A stretch of DNA of 64,000 nt from Achromobacter deleyi. Its GTDB lineage: Bacteria; Pseudomonadota; Gammaproteobacteria; Burkholderiales; Burkholderiaceae_B. The stretch covers positions 6,200,001 to 6,264,000 of the forward strand of contig NZ_CP065997.1 of NCBI RefSeq assembly GCF_016127315.1. The letters are read 5' to 3'. The notes beneath the pieces are model-generated. The model saw only the letters and a program-made list of their open reading frames with translations, made no database searches and had not been told where the DNA came from. The stretch's first letter is position 1. The number at the start of each line of letters is the position of its first letter. The position numbers and the translations under genes were made by a program. Shown one piece after another: positions 33,638-44,343 of this stretch.

Positions 33638-34093
33638 TTATTTCGGCAGGTCGCGCGAGGGCTTGACCGGCGGGCGCGGATCCAGCGGCATATAGCTGGC
33701 GCACGAGCTCATGCCGTAGTAGATCGCGTCCTGCATGGCGCGCATCGCGGCCGCATCCCAGGTGCCCTTGCCCCACATCACGATGCGGGTGTCGGTGGTC
33801 TTGGGGCCGGCCGCCTTCAGGTCGACCCGGGTCATTTCATTGTCGGTGTACGGCGCCAGCACCCGCACCACGGCGGTCTGGGCGCTTTCGTCCAGGTTCG
33901 ACACCACGCGGTAGGCGTTGTCGGCGCTGCGCAGGCAGGCGTTGGCCTGGCGCACCGTGGTGGCGTAGGCGTCCTTGAAAGCGACGGGCGCCTTGAATTC
34001 GCTGTGCGGCGAGGCGCCGTCCTGCGAAATGCCCAGCGAGCAGCCCGCCAGGCCCAAGGCCAGCGCCGACGCCGCGACCAGATTCCGAACCAT
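33638..34093 (-). CDS. Small lipoprotein of unknown function
   Basis: This 151-residue protein has a signal peptide with lipobox LAGC (Cys18). The mature part contains SADNAYRVVSNLDESAQTAVVRVLAPYT and a later MQDAIYYGMSSC; two further Cys residues could form a disulfide. I know of no function for this family. CTGGAGA precedes ATG 34093. The frame continues upstream, but that part has no ribosome site and would bury the signal peptide. Confidence 0.75.
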   Translation of the reverse strand: MVRNLVAASALALGLAGCSLGISQDGASPHSEFKAPVAFKDAYATTVRQANACLRSADNAYRVVSNLDESAQTAVVRVLAPYTDNEMTRVDLKAAGPKTTDTRIVMWGKGTWDAAAMRAMQDAIYYGMSSCASYMPLDPRPPVKPSRDLPK

Positions 34094-34242
34094 GTATTTC
34101 TCCAGATTGATAGCCGCGATTATCCCGCAAACGGGACACCGGCATAAGAGGCCTGGCCGGTTCGACACCCCGGCCGCGGCTATGGCATTATCGACGAGTC
34201 CGGCGGCGCATGGCGGCCGGATGAAACCGTCGGAGGTATGCC

Positions 34243-36162
34243 TTGCTCTCATTCATGAAACACACCCTCATGGCCGCCGGCATCGTCGGCGCCTCCCTGG
34301 GCGCCAGCGCCGCCGCGCAGCCCCCCCGGGCCTACCCCCTGAAAGACTTTTTCCGCAATCCGGAACGCGGTTTCTTCCGCCTGGCCGACGACGGCAAGAC
34401 CCTGGGCTTCATGCAGCCCACCAGCGTCGACGGCAAGCCGCCGCGCATGAACATCTACGTCCAGGCGCTGGACGGCAGCAAGCCGGTGGGCGAACCGCGC
34501 AAGCTCACCAGCGAATCGGCCCGCGACATCAGCAATTTCTTCTGGAAAGGCCCCGACGTGGTGCTCTACCAGAAGGACTTCGGCGGCGACGAGAACTTCC
34601 ACGTCCTGGCGGTGGACGCCAAGAGCGGCAAGGTCACCGACCTGACCCCCTATGACGGCGTGCGCGCCAGCATCGAGGACGACCTCGAAGACGACCCCGA
34701 CCACATCCTGATCAGCCACAACCAGCGCGACCCGCAGGTGTTCGACGTCTACCGCGTCAACGTGCACACCGGCGCCGGCGTGCTGGTGGCGCAGAACCCG
34801 GGCAACATCGTCGGCTGGCAGACCGACCACGCCGGCAAGGTGCGCGCCGCCGTCACCAGCGACGGCCTGAACACCACCCTGCTCTACCGCGACAACGAAG
34901 CCTCGGCATTCCGCCCGCTGTTTACCACCGACTACCGCACCAGCGTCAGCCCGGCCTTCTTCACCTTCGACGACAAGAAGTTCTACGCCCTGTCCAACCG
35001 CGGCCGCGACAAGCTCGCGCTGGTGGTGATCGACCCGGCCAGTCCCGACAAGGAAGACGAGATCTTCACCCCGGACACGGTCGACCTGGACGCCGCCGGC
35101 TTCTCGCGCAAGCGCCGCGTGCTGACGGTGGCCTCGTACCAGACCGACAAGCCGCAGTACAAGTTCTTCGACGCCGAGACCGAAACCCTGTTCAAGAAAC
35201 TGTCAGCCCAGCTCGAGGGCTACCAGTTCGCCATCCAGGGCGCCAACCGCGACGAGGACAAGTTCATCGTCGCCGCCTACAACGACCGCACGCCGGGCTC
35301 GCGCTACATCTACGACGCCCGCGCCGACACGCTCTCCAAGCTGGCCGACATCAACCCGGCCATCCCCGAGGCCAACATGTCGCGGGTGCAGCCGATCAGC
35401 TACCAGAGCCGCGACGGCCTCACCATCCACGGCTACCTGACGCTGCCGGCCGGGCGCGATCCCAGGAACCTGGCGTGCATCGTCAACCCGCACGGCGGCC
35501 CGTGGGCGCGCGACGGCTGGGGTTACAACCCCGAGGTGCAGTTCCTGGCCAACCGCGGCTTCTGCGTGCTGCAGATGAACTTCCGCGGCTCCACCGGCTA
35601 CGGCCGCCGCTTCTGGGAAGCCAGCTTCGGCCAATGGGGCCTGAAGATGCAGGACGACATCACCGACGGCGTCGAATGGCTGGTCAAGCAGGGCATCGCC
35701 GACCCCAAGCGCATCGGCATCTACGGCGCCAGCTACGGCGGCTACGCCACGCTGGCCGGCGTGACCTTCACGCCCGACCTGTACGCGGCCGCCGTCGACT
35801 ACGTCGGCGTGTCCAACCTGTTCACGTTCATGAAGTCGATTCCGCCCTACTGGAAGCCGATGCTGGACAAGATGCAGGACATGGTCGGCGACCCCGTGCG
35901 CGACAAGGACCGCCTGGCCGCCACCTCGCCGGCGCTGCACGCCGACCGCATCAAGACGCCGCTCTTCGTCGCCCAGGGCGCCAAGGACCCGCGCGTCAAC
36001 AAGGACGAGAGCGACCAGATGGTCAAGGCGCTCAAGGCGCGCGGCGTCGAAGTGGAATACATGGTCAAGGACAACGAAGGCCACGGTTTCCACAACGACG
36101 AGAACAAGTTCGAGTTCTACGCGGCGATGGAAAAGTTCTTCACAGAACACCTCAAGCCCTAG
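34243..36162 (+). CDS. S9-family (prolyl oligopeptidase-like) serine peptidase
   Basis: This ~639-residue secreted peptidase has a signal peptide ([19 protein letters not shown]), a beta-propeller of about 330 residues, and a C-terminal alpha/beta hydrolase domain. The nucleophile elbow is [13 protein letters not shown]; the acid is in [11 protein letters not shown] and the His in [10 protein letters not shown]. The layout is that of DPP IV/acylaminoacyl-peptidase-like S9 enzymes in the periplasm. GGAGG at 34232-34236 is ideally spaced for TTG 34243; the in-frame ATG 34255 is 18 bases away. A 6-codon frame from ATG 34238 ends in the ATGA of 34255. Confidence 0.88.
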   Translation: MLSFMKHTLMAAGIVGASLGASAAAQPPRAYPLKDFFRNPERGFFRLADDGKTLGFMQPTSVDGKPPRMNIYVQALDGSKPVGEPRKLTSESARDISNFFWKGPDVVLYQKDFGGDENFHVLAVDAKSGKVTDLTPYDGVRASIEDDLEDDPDHILISHNQRDPQVFDVYRVNVHTGAGVLVAQNPGNIVGWQTDHAGKVRAAVTSDGLNTTLLYRDNEASAFRPLFTTDYRTSVSPAFFTFDDKKFYALSNRGRDKLALVVIDPASPDKEDEIFTPDTVDLDAAGFSRKRRVLTVASYQTDKPQYKFFDAETETLFKKLSAQLEGYQFAIQGANRDEDKFIVAAYNDRTPGSRYIYDARADTLSKLADINPAIPEANMSRVQPISYQSRDGLTIHGYLTLPAGRDPRNLACIVNPHGGPWARDGWGYNPEVQFLANRGFCVLQMNFRGSTGYGRRFWEASFGQWGLKMQDDITDGVEWLVKQGIADPKRIGIYGASYGGYATLAGVTFTPDLYAAAVDYVGVSNLFTFMKSIPPYWKPMLDKMQDMVGDPVRDKDRLAATSPALHADRIKTPLFVAQGAKDPRVNKDESDQMVKALKARGVEVEYMVKDNEGHGFHNDENKFEFYAAMEKFFTEHLKP

Positions 36163-36164
36163 GG

Positions 36165-37391
36165 TCAGGCCTCGGTCGCCAGGTCGGCGGCCTCGCCCTG
36201 CCCATCCTCCCGGGCCGCCTGCGGGCGGCCCGGCGCACGTCCGCTCCAGGCCATCTCGACCCGGTCTCGTCCCAGTTCCTTGGCCTTGTACAGCGCCAGG
36301 TCGGCGCGGGCCAGGATGCCGTCGGCGGTATCGCCCGGCTGCAAGGTCGCCACGCCGCCGCTGGCCGTCATGCGCAGTTCCTGCCCCGGCAGCTGCAGCG
36401 GCGAATCGCGCAAGGCATCACAGACCCGCTGCGCCTGCACCAGCGCGCGGGCCGCATCACAGTCGTACATCAGCAGCACGAATTCCTCGCCGCCCAGGCG
36501 GCCGAAGCGGTCGCTGGCGCGCACGGCCCGCGGCACCACCTGCGAGAAATGGCGCAGCGCGACGTCGCCCGTGGCGTGGCCATGGCGGTCGTTGATCGAT
36601 TTGAAGTGGTCGATGTCCAGCACCAGCACCGCCAGCCGGCCGCCGCTGCGGGCGCAGCGCCGCAGTTCGTGTTCCAGCTCGTCGAGGATGCTGCGGCGCG
36701 AGTAGGCCCCCGTCAGGCTGTCGAAGGTCAGCGCGGCCTGCATCTGCTCCGACAGGGAGGTCTGAATCAGCAACAGCAGCGCCAGGAACAGGGCCGGCAC
36801 CGTCACCGAACCGCAGACGATGAAGAACAGGCCCCAGGGCGTCGGATCCACCAGCGACGCCGGCGGCACCCAGCCGCCGCCGTACACCACGACGCGCAAG
36901 ACATGCAGCGCGGCCAGCCCGCCCATCGACAGGAGCACATACAGCACCACCCCGGGCGTCTGAATAGTGCGGCGCTGGCGGTACACCACCGAACAGGTCG
37001 TCGCCATCAGCGCGGCGGTGTAGCCGGAAAACAGGCTGATGCGCCCGCCCAGGTAATCCACGCCGTACAGCATCACCGCCATCCCCACGATGGCGGCCAG
37101 CGCCATCAGGGCCACGCGCAGCGCCTGCGGCCGCAAGCCGAAGAACTGCCGCACGCCCACGTAGACCAGGCTCATCGCGGCCAGCCACGAGGCGTTGGAC
37201 ACCAGCACGTAGGCGGCGGGCGGCATGATCTCGGACGAGGCATAGCCCAGCAGCGACAGCACCGCCAGCGCATTGGCCCAGATGAAGACCTGCACGCCCG
37301 GCACCCCGCCGCGCGCATGCAAGGGCAACAACAGCGGCAGCGCCAGGGCCGTCGCCAGGCCCCACACCAGGAAAAATAAAGAAGTCGTCAT
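36165..37391 (-). CDS. Membrane diguanylate cyclase (GGDEF)
   Basis: Makes c-di-GMP from two GTP. About seven membrane helices (residues 1-215) form a sensory module of unknown ligand, followed by a GGDEF domain. The active site is intact as RLGGEEF, and the inhibitory I-site RASD lies exactly five residues before GGEEF, so product feedback is expected. The DxxHFKxINDxxGHxxGD motif is complete. The start is uncertain: ATG 37391 places the first helix at the N-terminus; ATG 37439 and GTG 37484 are alternatives. It is divergent from pgaABCD, whose synthase responds to c-di-GMP in E. coli. Confidence 0.9.
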   Translation of the reverse strand: MTTSLFFLVWGLATALALPLLLPLHARGGVPGVQVFIWANALAVLSLLGYASSEIMPPAAYVLVSNASWLAAMSLVYVGVRQFFGLRPQALRVALMALAAIVGMAVMLYGVDYLGGRISLFSGYTAALMATTCSVVYRQRRTIQTPGVVLYVLLSMGGLAALHVLRVVVYGGGWVPPASLVDPTPWGLFFIVCGSVTVPALFLALLLLIQTSLSEQMQAALTFDSLTGAYSRRSILDELEHELRRCARSGGRLAVLVLDIDHFKSINDRHGHATGDVALRHFSQVVPRAVRASDRFGRLGGEEFVLLMYDCDAARALVQAQRVCDALRDSPLQLPGQELRMTASGGVATLQPGDTADGILARADLALYKAKELGRDRVEMAWSGRAPGRPQAAREDGQGEAADLATEA

Positions 37392-37930
37392 GTTTTTGCC
37401 GGCTTGCGCCTTTGGGGCGGTCGCCGTCGCTAGGAACATCTGTTGCACCGGATGCAGGTTCAGGGAGGCGTTACAGACCTGCACTTTTGACGTTTTTTGT
37501 TACCTGCATGGCGAACCATGCGAACCCTTTCCGTCGCGCACAACGTTCCGTACCAGGTCTGCCCCAATACCGGCATACCGCCACGACGGTTGCGCGGTAT
37601 GCAGCAGAGAATACGCCAAGCTTCGTAACAACGATCCACCCTTTGCACTAATTGACAGTTGGATCGGCCGAAAACCCATAAAGTTCGACCTGTTGCCGGC
37701 GCCGCCAGAAGCGCCGCAACCACGCCCCACGGGCGTGGCGCGTACTAGCCATGCACTCCCTCGCGCGAGTGCGAAGGTCCCCGTAGCGGGCGCCGCGCAG
37801 TCACTACCCAACGCTCACCCATCCGCCGCCGGCGCGCCCTCGCGTCCGCGCCGCGCCTTCGGCAACGCGACCCGCGCGTCCGGCCGGCGGAGCCCTGAGC
37901 GCCCTCGTCGCAACTGCGGAAGTACTACGG
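37392..37930 (+). promoter_or_regulatory. Long upstream region of pgaABCD
   Basis: These 539 bases lack a convincing gene. GC is lower in 37485-37690 than elsewhere. A TTGACA at 37652-37657 with CATAAA/TAAAGT 19-21 bases later is a possible promoter, which would give a leader of about 240 bases before pgaA. A long leader is consistent with post-transcriptional control (in E. coli CsrA represses the pga leader). I see no clear GGA-hairpin set or riboswitch. Confidence 0.45.
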
Positions 37931-40450
37931 ATGCTGAAAGGAACTCTGCCCCTTTGGGGTCAAGCGGGCCAAGACACGGCGCCCGCCACGCAGGCGGGCC
38001 CGCGGCAGCGGGCCGCCGCCTCGGCGCTGCGCGCCCTGACGGCCTGCGCGCTGCTGGTCCCCTCGCTGGCGCTGGCCGCCCCCGCCGCCGACTATGACGC
38101 GCTGATCGCGCGCGCTCGCGCCGGCGACTACGAACCGGCCCTGGCCATGCTGCGCCAGGGCGCGGGCGCCGGCCGCCAGGCGGTCTACGACCACATCGTC
38201 ATCGCCGGCTGGGCCGGCCGGCCGGCCGAGGCGGTCGCCGCCTACGAATCCCTGCCGCCGGCCGCCGCCCTGCCCGCCGACATTCAGCTGGCGGCGGCGC
38301 GCGCCTACCGCGACCTGCGCCGCTGGCCCGAGGCCCTGGCGACCTATCGCGCCGGCCTGCGCCGCCATCCCGGCCAGGCCGCCTTCGCCGCCGGCGAAAT
38401 CATGACCCTGGCCGATGCCGGCCAGACCGAGGCCGCGCTCGCCGCCGGCCGCGCCTGGATCAAGCGCGCGCCGCGCGACGCCGACGCGCGCCTGGCGCTG
38501 AGTTATGTCCACGTGCGCCTGCGCCAGCCCTACGAAGCCCTGCACCAGGCCGACCAGGCGCTGGCGATCGCGCCCGGCACGCCCTACGTGCTGCGCGAAT
38601 ACATCGACGCCCTCGGCCGCGCCCGCCTGGCGCAGCCGGCGCTGGACCTGGCCCGCCAGCACCCCGACCTGTTCGACGCCACACAGTTGCGCCGGCTCGA
38701 GGGCGACGCGCTGGCCCAGCAGGTCCGGCTGGCCGCCATGCCGACCCGCGGCGAGGCCGAGCGCTTCGCCATCGCCGACCGCGCGCTGGCGCGCTACGAC
38801 GTCCTGATCCCCGCCTGGGAGGCCCTGGGCGAACCGGCGCGCCAGGACGTGCTGCGCGCCCGCATCGACCGCCTGCACGCGCTGCATGCGCGGGTCCGCA
38901 TGGCCGACGTGGTGCGCGAATACGAGGCCTTGCACGCCCAGGGCGTGGCGGTGCCGCGCTATGCGCTGAACGACGTCGCCTCGGCCTACCTGTACCTGCG
39001 CCAACCCGAAAAGGCCCGCGACCTCTACCGCCAGGTCGGCGCCGACGGCGCCAGCCGCGACGACGACGCCGAAGACCGCCTGAGCACCGAAACCGGCCTG
39101 TACTACGCGCTGGCCGAGGCCGAGGAATTCGACGACACCGACGCCGTCACCGACGCCATCGAATCGGGCTACGCCCCCTGGCTGTACTACAAGGGCCAGG
39201 CCACCCGCAACCCCAACGACCTGAAGCTCGAAAGCGCCCAGACCGTGGCCGCCGCGCGCCAGCTGGCCGACGACACGGTCTCGGCCGAACAGCGCCTGCG
39301 CGGCATGGTCGAGAACGCGCCCAACAACTCCACGCTGCGCGCCGACCTGGCCTCGCTGTATCGCCGCCGCGACCTGCCGCGCGCCTCGGAACGCGAACTG
39401 AAACTGGCCGAGACCCTGGCGCCGCGCGCGCTGTCGGTCGAGAACGGCCAGGGCTTCACCGCCATGGACCTGCAGGAATGGCGCCAGGCCGAGGCCCTGT
39501 CCGCCGACACCCTGACGCGCGCGCCGGAAAACCTCACCAGCCGCCGCCTGGCGCGCGAATGGGAAGTGCACAACAAGGCCGAGCTGCGCATCAGCGGCTA
39601 CCGCGGGCTGGCCTCGGACAGCCCGGTCAACGGCAACGGCGACTTCGGCATCGACGCGGTGCTGTATTCGCCGCCCATCGACTACAACTGGCGCGCCTTC
39701 GGCGGCGGCGGCTACGCCACCGGCGACTTCGAGGAAGGACGCGGCAACTACCGCTGGCTGCGCACCGGCGTCGAATGGCGCGGCCGCGACCTGACGGTCG
39801 AGGGCGAAGTCTCGACCCACAGCTACGGCCACGGCGTCAAACCCGGCCTGCGCCTGTCGGCGGCCTACAACATCGACGACCACTGGCAGGTGGGCGGCTC
39901 GGGCGAACTGCTGTCGCGCGAGACCCCGCTGCGGGCCTTGACCAACGACATCACCTCCAACCGCCTCACCGGCTTCGTGCGCTGGCGCGCCAATGAACGG
40001 CGCGAATGGATCCTGTCGCTGTCGCCGTCGCGCTTTTCCGACGGCAACCAGCGCTGGGAACTGGGACTGGCCGGGCGCGAGCGCGTCTACACCGCGCCGC
40101 ACCTGAAGGCCGACCTGACGCTGGACCTGTCGACCCAGCGCAACAGCCGCGACGACGCGCCCTACTACAACCCGCGTTCGGACCTGATGGCGCTGCCCGG
40201 CGTGCGCCTGACCCACACGCTGTACCGCCGCTACGAAACCGCCTGGGAACAGATCGGCACCGTCGGCGCCGGCACCTACACCCAGCAGGGCTACGGCACC
40301 GGCGGCGTCATCGCGCTGGGCTATGGCCAGCGCTACCGCGCCAACGACGTCCTGGACATGGGCGCGATGGTCACCGGCATCAGCCGCCCGTACGACGGCC
40401 AGCGCGAGCGCGAACTGCGCATCGTGTTCGACCTTGCCTACCGCTTCTGA
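37931..40450 (+). CDS. pgaA: Poly-beta-1,6-N-acetylglucosamine export porin
   Basis: Outer-membrane exporter of poly-N-acetylglucosamine (bpsA in Bordetella). The 839-residue protein has a late signal peptide (hydrophobic core 32-50, ending LALAAPA), a periplasmic TPR superhelix (about 50-510, repeats of AL..AR.A) and a C-terminal 16-strand beta barrel ending in the aromatic LAYRF. Length is slightly above the E. coli 807. GGAAG sits 8 bases before the ATG. It is the first gene of a tightly packed pgaABCD operon. Confidence 0.92.
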   Translation: MLKGTLPLWGQAGQDTAPATQAGPRQRAAASALRALTACALLVPSLALAAPAADYDALIARARAGDYEPALAMLRQGAGAGRQAVYDHIVIAGWAGRPAEAVAAYESLPPAAALPADIQLAAARAYRDLRRWPEALATYRAGLRRHPGQAAFAAGEIMTLADAGQTEAALAAGRAWIKRAPRDADARLALSYVHVRLRQPYEALHQADQALAIAPGTPYVLREYIDALGRARLAQPALDLARQHPDLFDATQLRRLEGDALAQQVRLAAMPTRGEAERFAIADRALARYDVLIPAWEALGEPARQDVLRARIDRLHALHARVRMADVVREYEALHAQGVAVPRYALNDVASAYLYLRQPEKARDLYRQVGADGASRDDDAEDRLSTETGLYYALAEAEEFDDTDAVTDAIESGYAPWLYYKGQATRNPNDLKLESAQTVAAARQLADDTVSAEQRLRGMVENAPNNSTLRADLASLYRRRDLPRASERELKLAETLAPRALSVENGQGFTAMDLQEWRQAEALSADTLTRAPENLTSRRLAREWEVHNKAELRISGYRGLASDSPVNGNGDFGIDAVLYSPPIDYNWRAFGGGGYATGDFEEGRGNYRWLRTGVEWRGRDLTVEGEVSTHSYGHGVKPGLRLSAAYNIDDHWQVGGSGELLSRETPLRALTNDITSNRLTGFVRWRANERREWILSLSPSRFSDGNQRWELGLAGRERVYTAPHLKADLTLDLSTQRNSRDDAPYYNPRSDLMALPGVRLTHTLYRRYETAWEQIGTVGAGTYTQQGYGTGGVIALGYGQRYRANDVLDMGAMVTGISRPYDGQRERELRIVFDLAYRF

Positions 40451-40457
40451 GACTGCC

Positions 40458-42491
40458 ATGTTGCTCAAGCTACCCACCCGACTCCTGCTGGCGGCCCTGC
40501 TGCTGCTGGCCATCCTGGCGCTGACCGCCTGCGCCAAGGACATCCCGGTCTACACGCCGCCGTCCGAACGGCCCGTGGCCGCCGCCGAAAAGCCCTGGGT
40601 CGCCGGAAATTTCCTGGCCCTGGCATACCACGACGTCGAGGACGACGATCCCGATCAGGCCTTTCTCAGCGTGCGCACCGACCGCCTCGTCGACCAGCTG
40701 GCCTGGCTGCGCGAGAACGGCTACCAGGCCGTCTCGGTCGACCAGATCCTGGCCGCGCGCCAGGGCGGCAAGCCGCTGCCGGACCGCGCCGTGCTGCTGT
40801 CGTTCGACGACGGTTACCGCAGCTTCTACACCCGCGTGCTGCCAATCCTGAAGGCCTACCGCTGGCCGGCGCTGCTGGCGCCGGTGGGCACCTGGATGGA
40901 CACCCCCGCCAACAAGCCGGTCGACTTCGGCGGCAGCCTGGAACCGCGCCGCCGCTTCCTGGACTGGGACGAGATCCGCCTGATCTCGCAGTCCGGCCTG
41001 GTCGAGATCGCCGCCCACACCGACGCCTCGCACTACGGCGCGCTGGCCAACCCGCAGGGCAACACCGAGCCGGCCGCGGCGATCCGCGCCTACGACGCCA
41101 AGACCGGCGCCTACGAGACCGAGGCGCAGTTCGAGGCCCGCATGGGCGGCGACGTGCGCGCCATCAGCCGCAAGATCGAACAGGTCACCGGCAGGAAGCC
41201 GCGCGTCTGGGTCTGGCCCTATGGCGCCGAGGGCGGCAGCACGCTGCGCATCGCCGCCGACAACGGCTACGAGCTGGCGCTGACGCTGGAAGACGGCCCG
41301 GGCCGCCTGGACCGGCTGATGTCCACGCCGCGCATGCTGCTGGCCAGCGACCCGCCGCTCAAGCCCTTCGCCAACAGCATCGTCGGCATGGAAGCCACGC
41401 CGTCCATGCGCGTGGCCCACGTGGACCTGGACTACGTCTACGACCCGGACCCGGCGCAGACCGACCGCAACCTGGGCGAACTGGTGCAGCGCATCCTGGA
41501 CCTGCAGATCAACACCGTGTTCCTGCAGGCGTATTCGGACCCGACCGGCGACGGCCTGGTGCGCTCGGTGTACTTCCCCAACCGCTGGCTGCCGGTGCGC
41601 GCCGACCTGTTCAACCGCGCCGCCTGGCAGCTGCACAACCGCGCCAACGTCATGGTGTACGCCTGGATGCCGGTGCTGGCCTATGACCTGGACGCGTCGA
41701 TCCCGCGCGTCACGCGCTGGCAGCCAGGCGGGGCCGAGGCGCGCCCCGATCCCGACCAGTACCGCCGCCTGTCGCCGTTCGACGCCACCGCGCGGGCCCG
41801 CATCGGCGACCTGTACGAAGACCTGGCGCGCCACGCCATCTTCGACGGCGTCCTGTTCCACGACGACGCCGTGCTGTCCGACTTCGAGGATGCCAGCCCC
41901 GGCGCGCTGGCGGCCTACCGCGCCGCCGGCCTGCCCGCCGACATCGGCCAGCTGCGCGCCGACCCGGACACGCTACAGCGCTGGACCCGCTTCAAGAGCC
42001 GCGCCCTGGTCGACTTCACCGCCGAGCTGACCGACCGCGTGCGCGCCGTGCGCGGCCCGCAGATCAAGACCGCCCGCAACCTCTTCGCCCTGCCGATCCT
42101 GGAGCCGCAGTCCGAGACCTGGTTCGCGCAGAACCTGGACGACTTCCTGGGCGCCTACGACTGGACCGCGCCCATGGCCATGCCGCTGATGGAGAACGTG
42201 CCCAAGGGCCAGGAAAACGCCTGGCTCGACCGGCTGGTAGACGCCGTGGCGCGGCGCCCCGGCGCGCTCGACAGGACCGTGTTCGAACTGCAGGCGCGCG
42301 ACTGGCGCACCGGCCCGGGGCGCCCCGAGGCCACGCCGATCGACACCGCGGTGCTGGCCGGCTGGATGCAGCGCCTGCAACTGCGCGGCGCGCGCAGCTT
42401 CGGCTACTACCCCGACGACTTCTCGCAAGACCAGCCCCGGTTGCAAGGCATCCGGCCCGCCCTCTCCGAAGCCTGGTATCCCCTCCGATGA
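40458..42491 (+). CDS. pgaB: Poly-N-acetylglucosamine N-deacetylase/hydrolase lipoprotein
   Basis: Partially de-N-acetylates the polymer for export. The 677-residue lipoprotein has lipobox LTAC (Cys25), a CE4 deacetylase domain (metal motif in [11 protein letters not shown], His ligands in [10 protein letters not shown]) and a C-terminal GH153-like domain (about 330-660) that includes [15 protein letters not shown]. In Bordetella the C-terminal domain cleaves deacetylated polymer. The gene starts 7 bases after pgaA and ends in the ATGA overlap with pgaC. Confidence 0.93.
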   Translation: MLLKLPTRLLLAALLLLAILALTACAKDIPVYTPPSERPVAAAEKPWVAGNFLALAYHDVEDDDPDQAFLSVRTDRLVDQLAWLRENGYQAVSVDQILAARQGGKPLPDRAVLLSFDDGYRSFYTRVLPILKAYRWPALLAPVGTWMDTPANKPVDFGGSLEPRRRFLDWDEIRLISQSGLVEIAAHTDASHYGALANPQGNTEPAAAIRAYDAKTGAYETEAQFEARMGGDVRAISRKIEQVTGRKPRVWVWPYGAEGGSTLRIAADNGYELALTLEDGPGRLDRLMSTPRMLLASDPPLKPFANSIVGMEATPSMRVAHVDLDYVYDPDPAQTDRNLGELVQRILDLQINTVFLQAYSDPTGDGLVRSVYFPNRWLPVRADLFNRAAWQLHNRANVMVYAWMPVLAYDLDASIPRVTRWQPGGAEARPDPDQYRRLSPFDATARARIGDLYEDLARHAIFDGVLFHDDAVLSDFEDASPGALAAYRAAGLPADIGQLRADPDTLQRWTRFKSRALVDFTAELTDRVRAVRGPQIKTARNLFALPILEPQSETWFAQNLDDFLGAYDWTAPMAMPLMENVPKGQENAWLDRLVDAVARRPGALDRTVFELQARDWRTGPGRPEATPIDTAVLAGWMQRLQLRGARSFGYYPDDFSQDQPRLQGIRPALSEAWYPLR

Positions 42492-43825
42492 TCGACCGTC
42501 TGATTGCCCTGATTATCCTGCTGGCGGTGCTCGGCGCGCCGTTCGGCTTCACCATGATGCTGACCGGCCAGGCGCTGCTGGGCTTCGTCTTCTTCTACCC
42601 GCTATTCATGTCCGGCATGTGGATGGCCGGCGGCCTGTACTTCTGGTGGCACTGGGAACGGCGCTGGCAGTGGGGCCCCGGATCGACGCCGCCGGCGCTG
42701 GCCGGCGATCCGCTGGTGTCGATCCTGGTGCCCTGCTACAACGAGGCCGACAACGGCGAGGAAACCCTGCTGGCCGCGCTCAACCAGCGCTATCCGAACG
42801 TCGAAGTCATCGCCATCAATGATGGTTCCAGCGACGCCACCGGGCCGATGCTGGACCGCCTGGCCGAACAGCATCCGCGCCTGCGCGTGGTGCACCTGGC
42901 GCAGAACCAGGGCAAGGCCATGGCGCTGCGCATGGGCGCGCTGGCCGCGCGCAGCGAATACCTGGTCTGCATCGACGGCGACGCGGTGCTCGACCCCGAC
43001 GCCGCCGCCTACCTGGTGGCGCCGCTGATCGACAACCCGCGCGTGGGCGCCGTCACCGGCAACCCGCGCATCCGCACCCGCTCGACCCTGATCGGCCGCA
43101 TCCAGGTGGGCGAGTTCTCGTCCATCATCGGCCTGATCAAGCGCACCCAGCGCGTCTACGGCCAGGTCTTCACGGTGTCCGGCGTGGTCGCCGCCTTCCG
43201 GCGCGCGGCGCTGGACCGGGTCGGCTACTGGAGCCTGGACATGATTACGGAAGACATCGACATCAGCTGGAAGCTGCAGCGCGATCACTGGTCGATTTTC
43301 TACGAGCCGCGCGGCCTGTGCTGGATCCTGATGCCCGAGACGCTGCGCGGGATCTGGAAGCAGCGCCTGCGCTGGGCCCAGGGCGGCGCCGAGGTGTTCC
43401 TGAAGAACCTGCGCTCGATCTGGAGCTGGCGCCACCGCCGCCTGTGGCCGCTGATGCTGGAGTTCTGCCTGTCGACGGCCTGGGCCTTCGCCTTCGGCGT
43501 GTCGGTGCTGCTGTGGCTCATCAGCCAGGTCGTGACCCTGCCCAACAACATGCACATCGCCAGCCTGATGCCACCCGCCTTCACCGGCATGATGCTGGCC
43601 GTGGTGTGCCTGCTGCAGTTCGCCATCAGCATCCTGATCGACCGCCGCTACGAACCGGGCCTGTGGCGCGCGCTCTACTGGGTCATCTGGTATCCCCTGG
43701 CCTACTGGATGGTGAGCCTGTTCACCACCCTGGTCAGTTTCCCCAAAGTCATGCTGCGCAAGCAGGCCGAGCGCGCGCGCTGGACCAGCCCCGACCGCGG
43801 CATCAAATCACCGGACGCATCATGA
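42488..43825 (+). CDS. pgaC: Poly-beta-1,6-N-acetylglucosamine synthase
   Basis: Processive family-2 glycosyltransferase of the inner membrane that polymerises UDP-GlcNAc. The 445-residue protein has two N-terminal helices, the GT2 core with [11 protein letters not shown], the DGDAVLD metal site, the acceptor motif TEDID and the processivity motif QRLRW, then C-terminal helices. It overlaps pgaB and pgaD by ATGA, so all three are translationally coupled. Activity in E. coli needs PgaD and c-di-GMP. Confidence 0.95.
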   Translation: MIDRLIALIILLAVLGAPFGFTMMLTGQALLGFVFFYPLFMSGMWMAGGLYFWWHWERRWQWGPGSTPPALAGDPLVSILVPCYNEADNGEETLLAALNQRYPNVEVIAINDGSSDATGPMLDRLAEQHPRLRVVHLAQNQGKAMALRMGALAARSEYLVCIDGDAVLDPDAAAYLVAPLIDNPRVGAVTGNPRIRTRSTLIGRIQVGEFSSIIGLIKRTQRVYGQVFTVSGVVAAFRRAALDRVGYWSLDMITEDIDISWKLQRDHWSIFYEPRGLCWILMPETLRGIWKQRLRWAQGGAEVFLKNLRSIWSWRHRRLWPLMLEFCLSTAWAFAFGVSVLLWLISQVVTLPNNMHIASLMPPAFTGMMLAVVCLLQFAISILIDRRYEPGLWRALYWVIWYPLAYWMVSLFTTLVSFPKVMLRKQAERARWTSPDRGIKSPDAS

Positions 43826-44268
43826 TCATCACCACGCAACGCTCGCGCGCGGGCTATCTGTTCGACCTGCTGTTGACCGCGGTTGGCTGGTTCGCCTTCG
43901 TCTACCTGTTCGGCGCCGGCATCGTCGCCATCCTGCGCGGCGCGGCCAGCGGACCGCAGGCGCCGCTCTGGCCGACCTTCCTGCCCTCGCTGCAGACGCT
44001 GGGCAGCTACGCCGTGCTGGCGTTGTTGAATGCGGCGGTGCTGGTCTTGTGGGCGGCCTACAACCACCTGCGCTTCGGCGGCAAGGACCGGCGCCAGCCG
44101 ATCGCGCCGCTGGACGACCACCGGCTGGCCCTGAGCTTCGCCGTCACGCCGCGCCAGATCACCCAGTTGCGGGCCGCTCGCGTCACCATCATCCACCACG
44201 GCGGCGACGGCGAGATCCAGGCCATCGAGGCTGCCCGCCCGCGCCTGGCCGCCGTGTCGGCCGCCTGA
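43822..44268 (+). CDS. pgaD: PgaD, synthase partner protein
   Basis: This 148-residue inner-membrane protein has two helices ([20 protein letters not shown] and [19 protein letters not shown]) and a short cytoplasmic tail. It stabilises PgaC and helps bind c-di-GMP in E. coli. The sequence is poorly conserved, but length, topology and position after pgaC identify it. The conserved start segment [14 protein letters not shown] fits the family. Confidence 0.88.
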   Translation: MIITTQRSRAGYLFDLLLTAVGWFAFVYLFGAGIVAILRGAASGPQAPLWPTFLPSLQTLGSYAVLALLNAAVLVLWAAYNHLRFGGKDRRQPIAPLDDHRLALSFAVTPRQITQLRAARVTIIHHGGDGEIQAIEAARPRLAAVSAA

Positions 44269-44343
44269 AGACGGATACGGGGCGCATCGAATGATGGCCA
44301 CCCATGGCCAGCAGCGGCGCGCCCGGCCTCACGCCGCGCGCCG

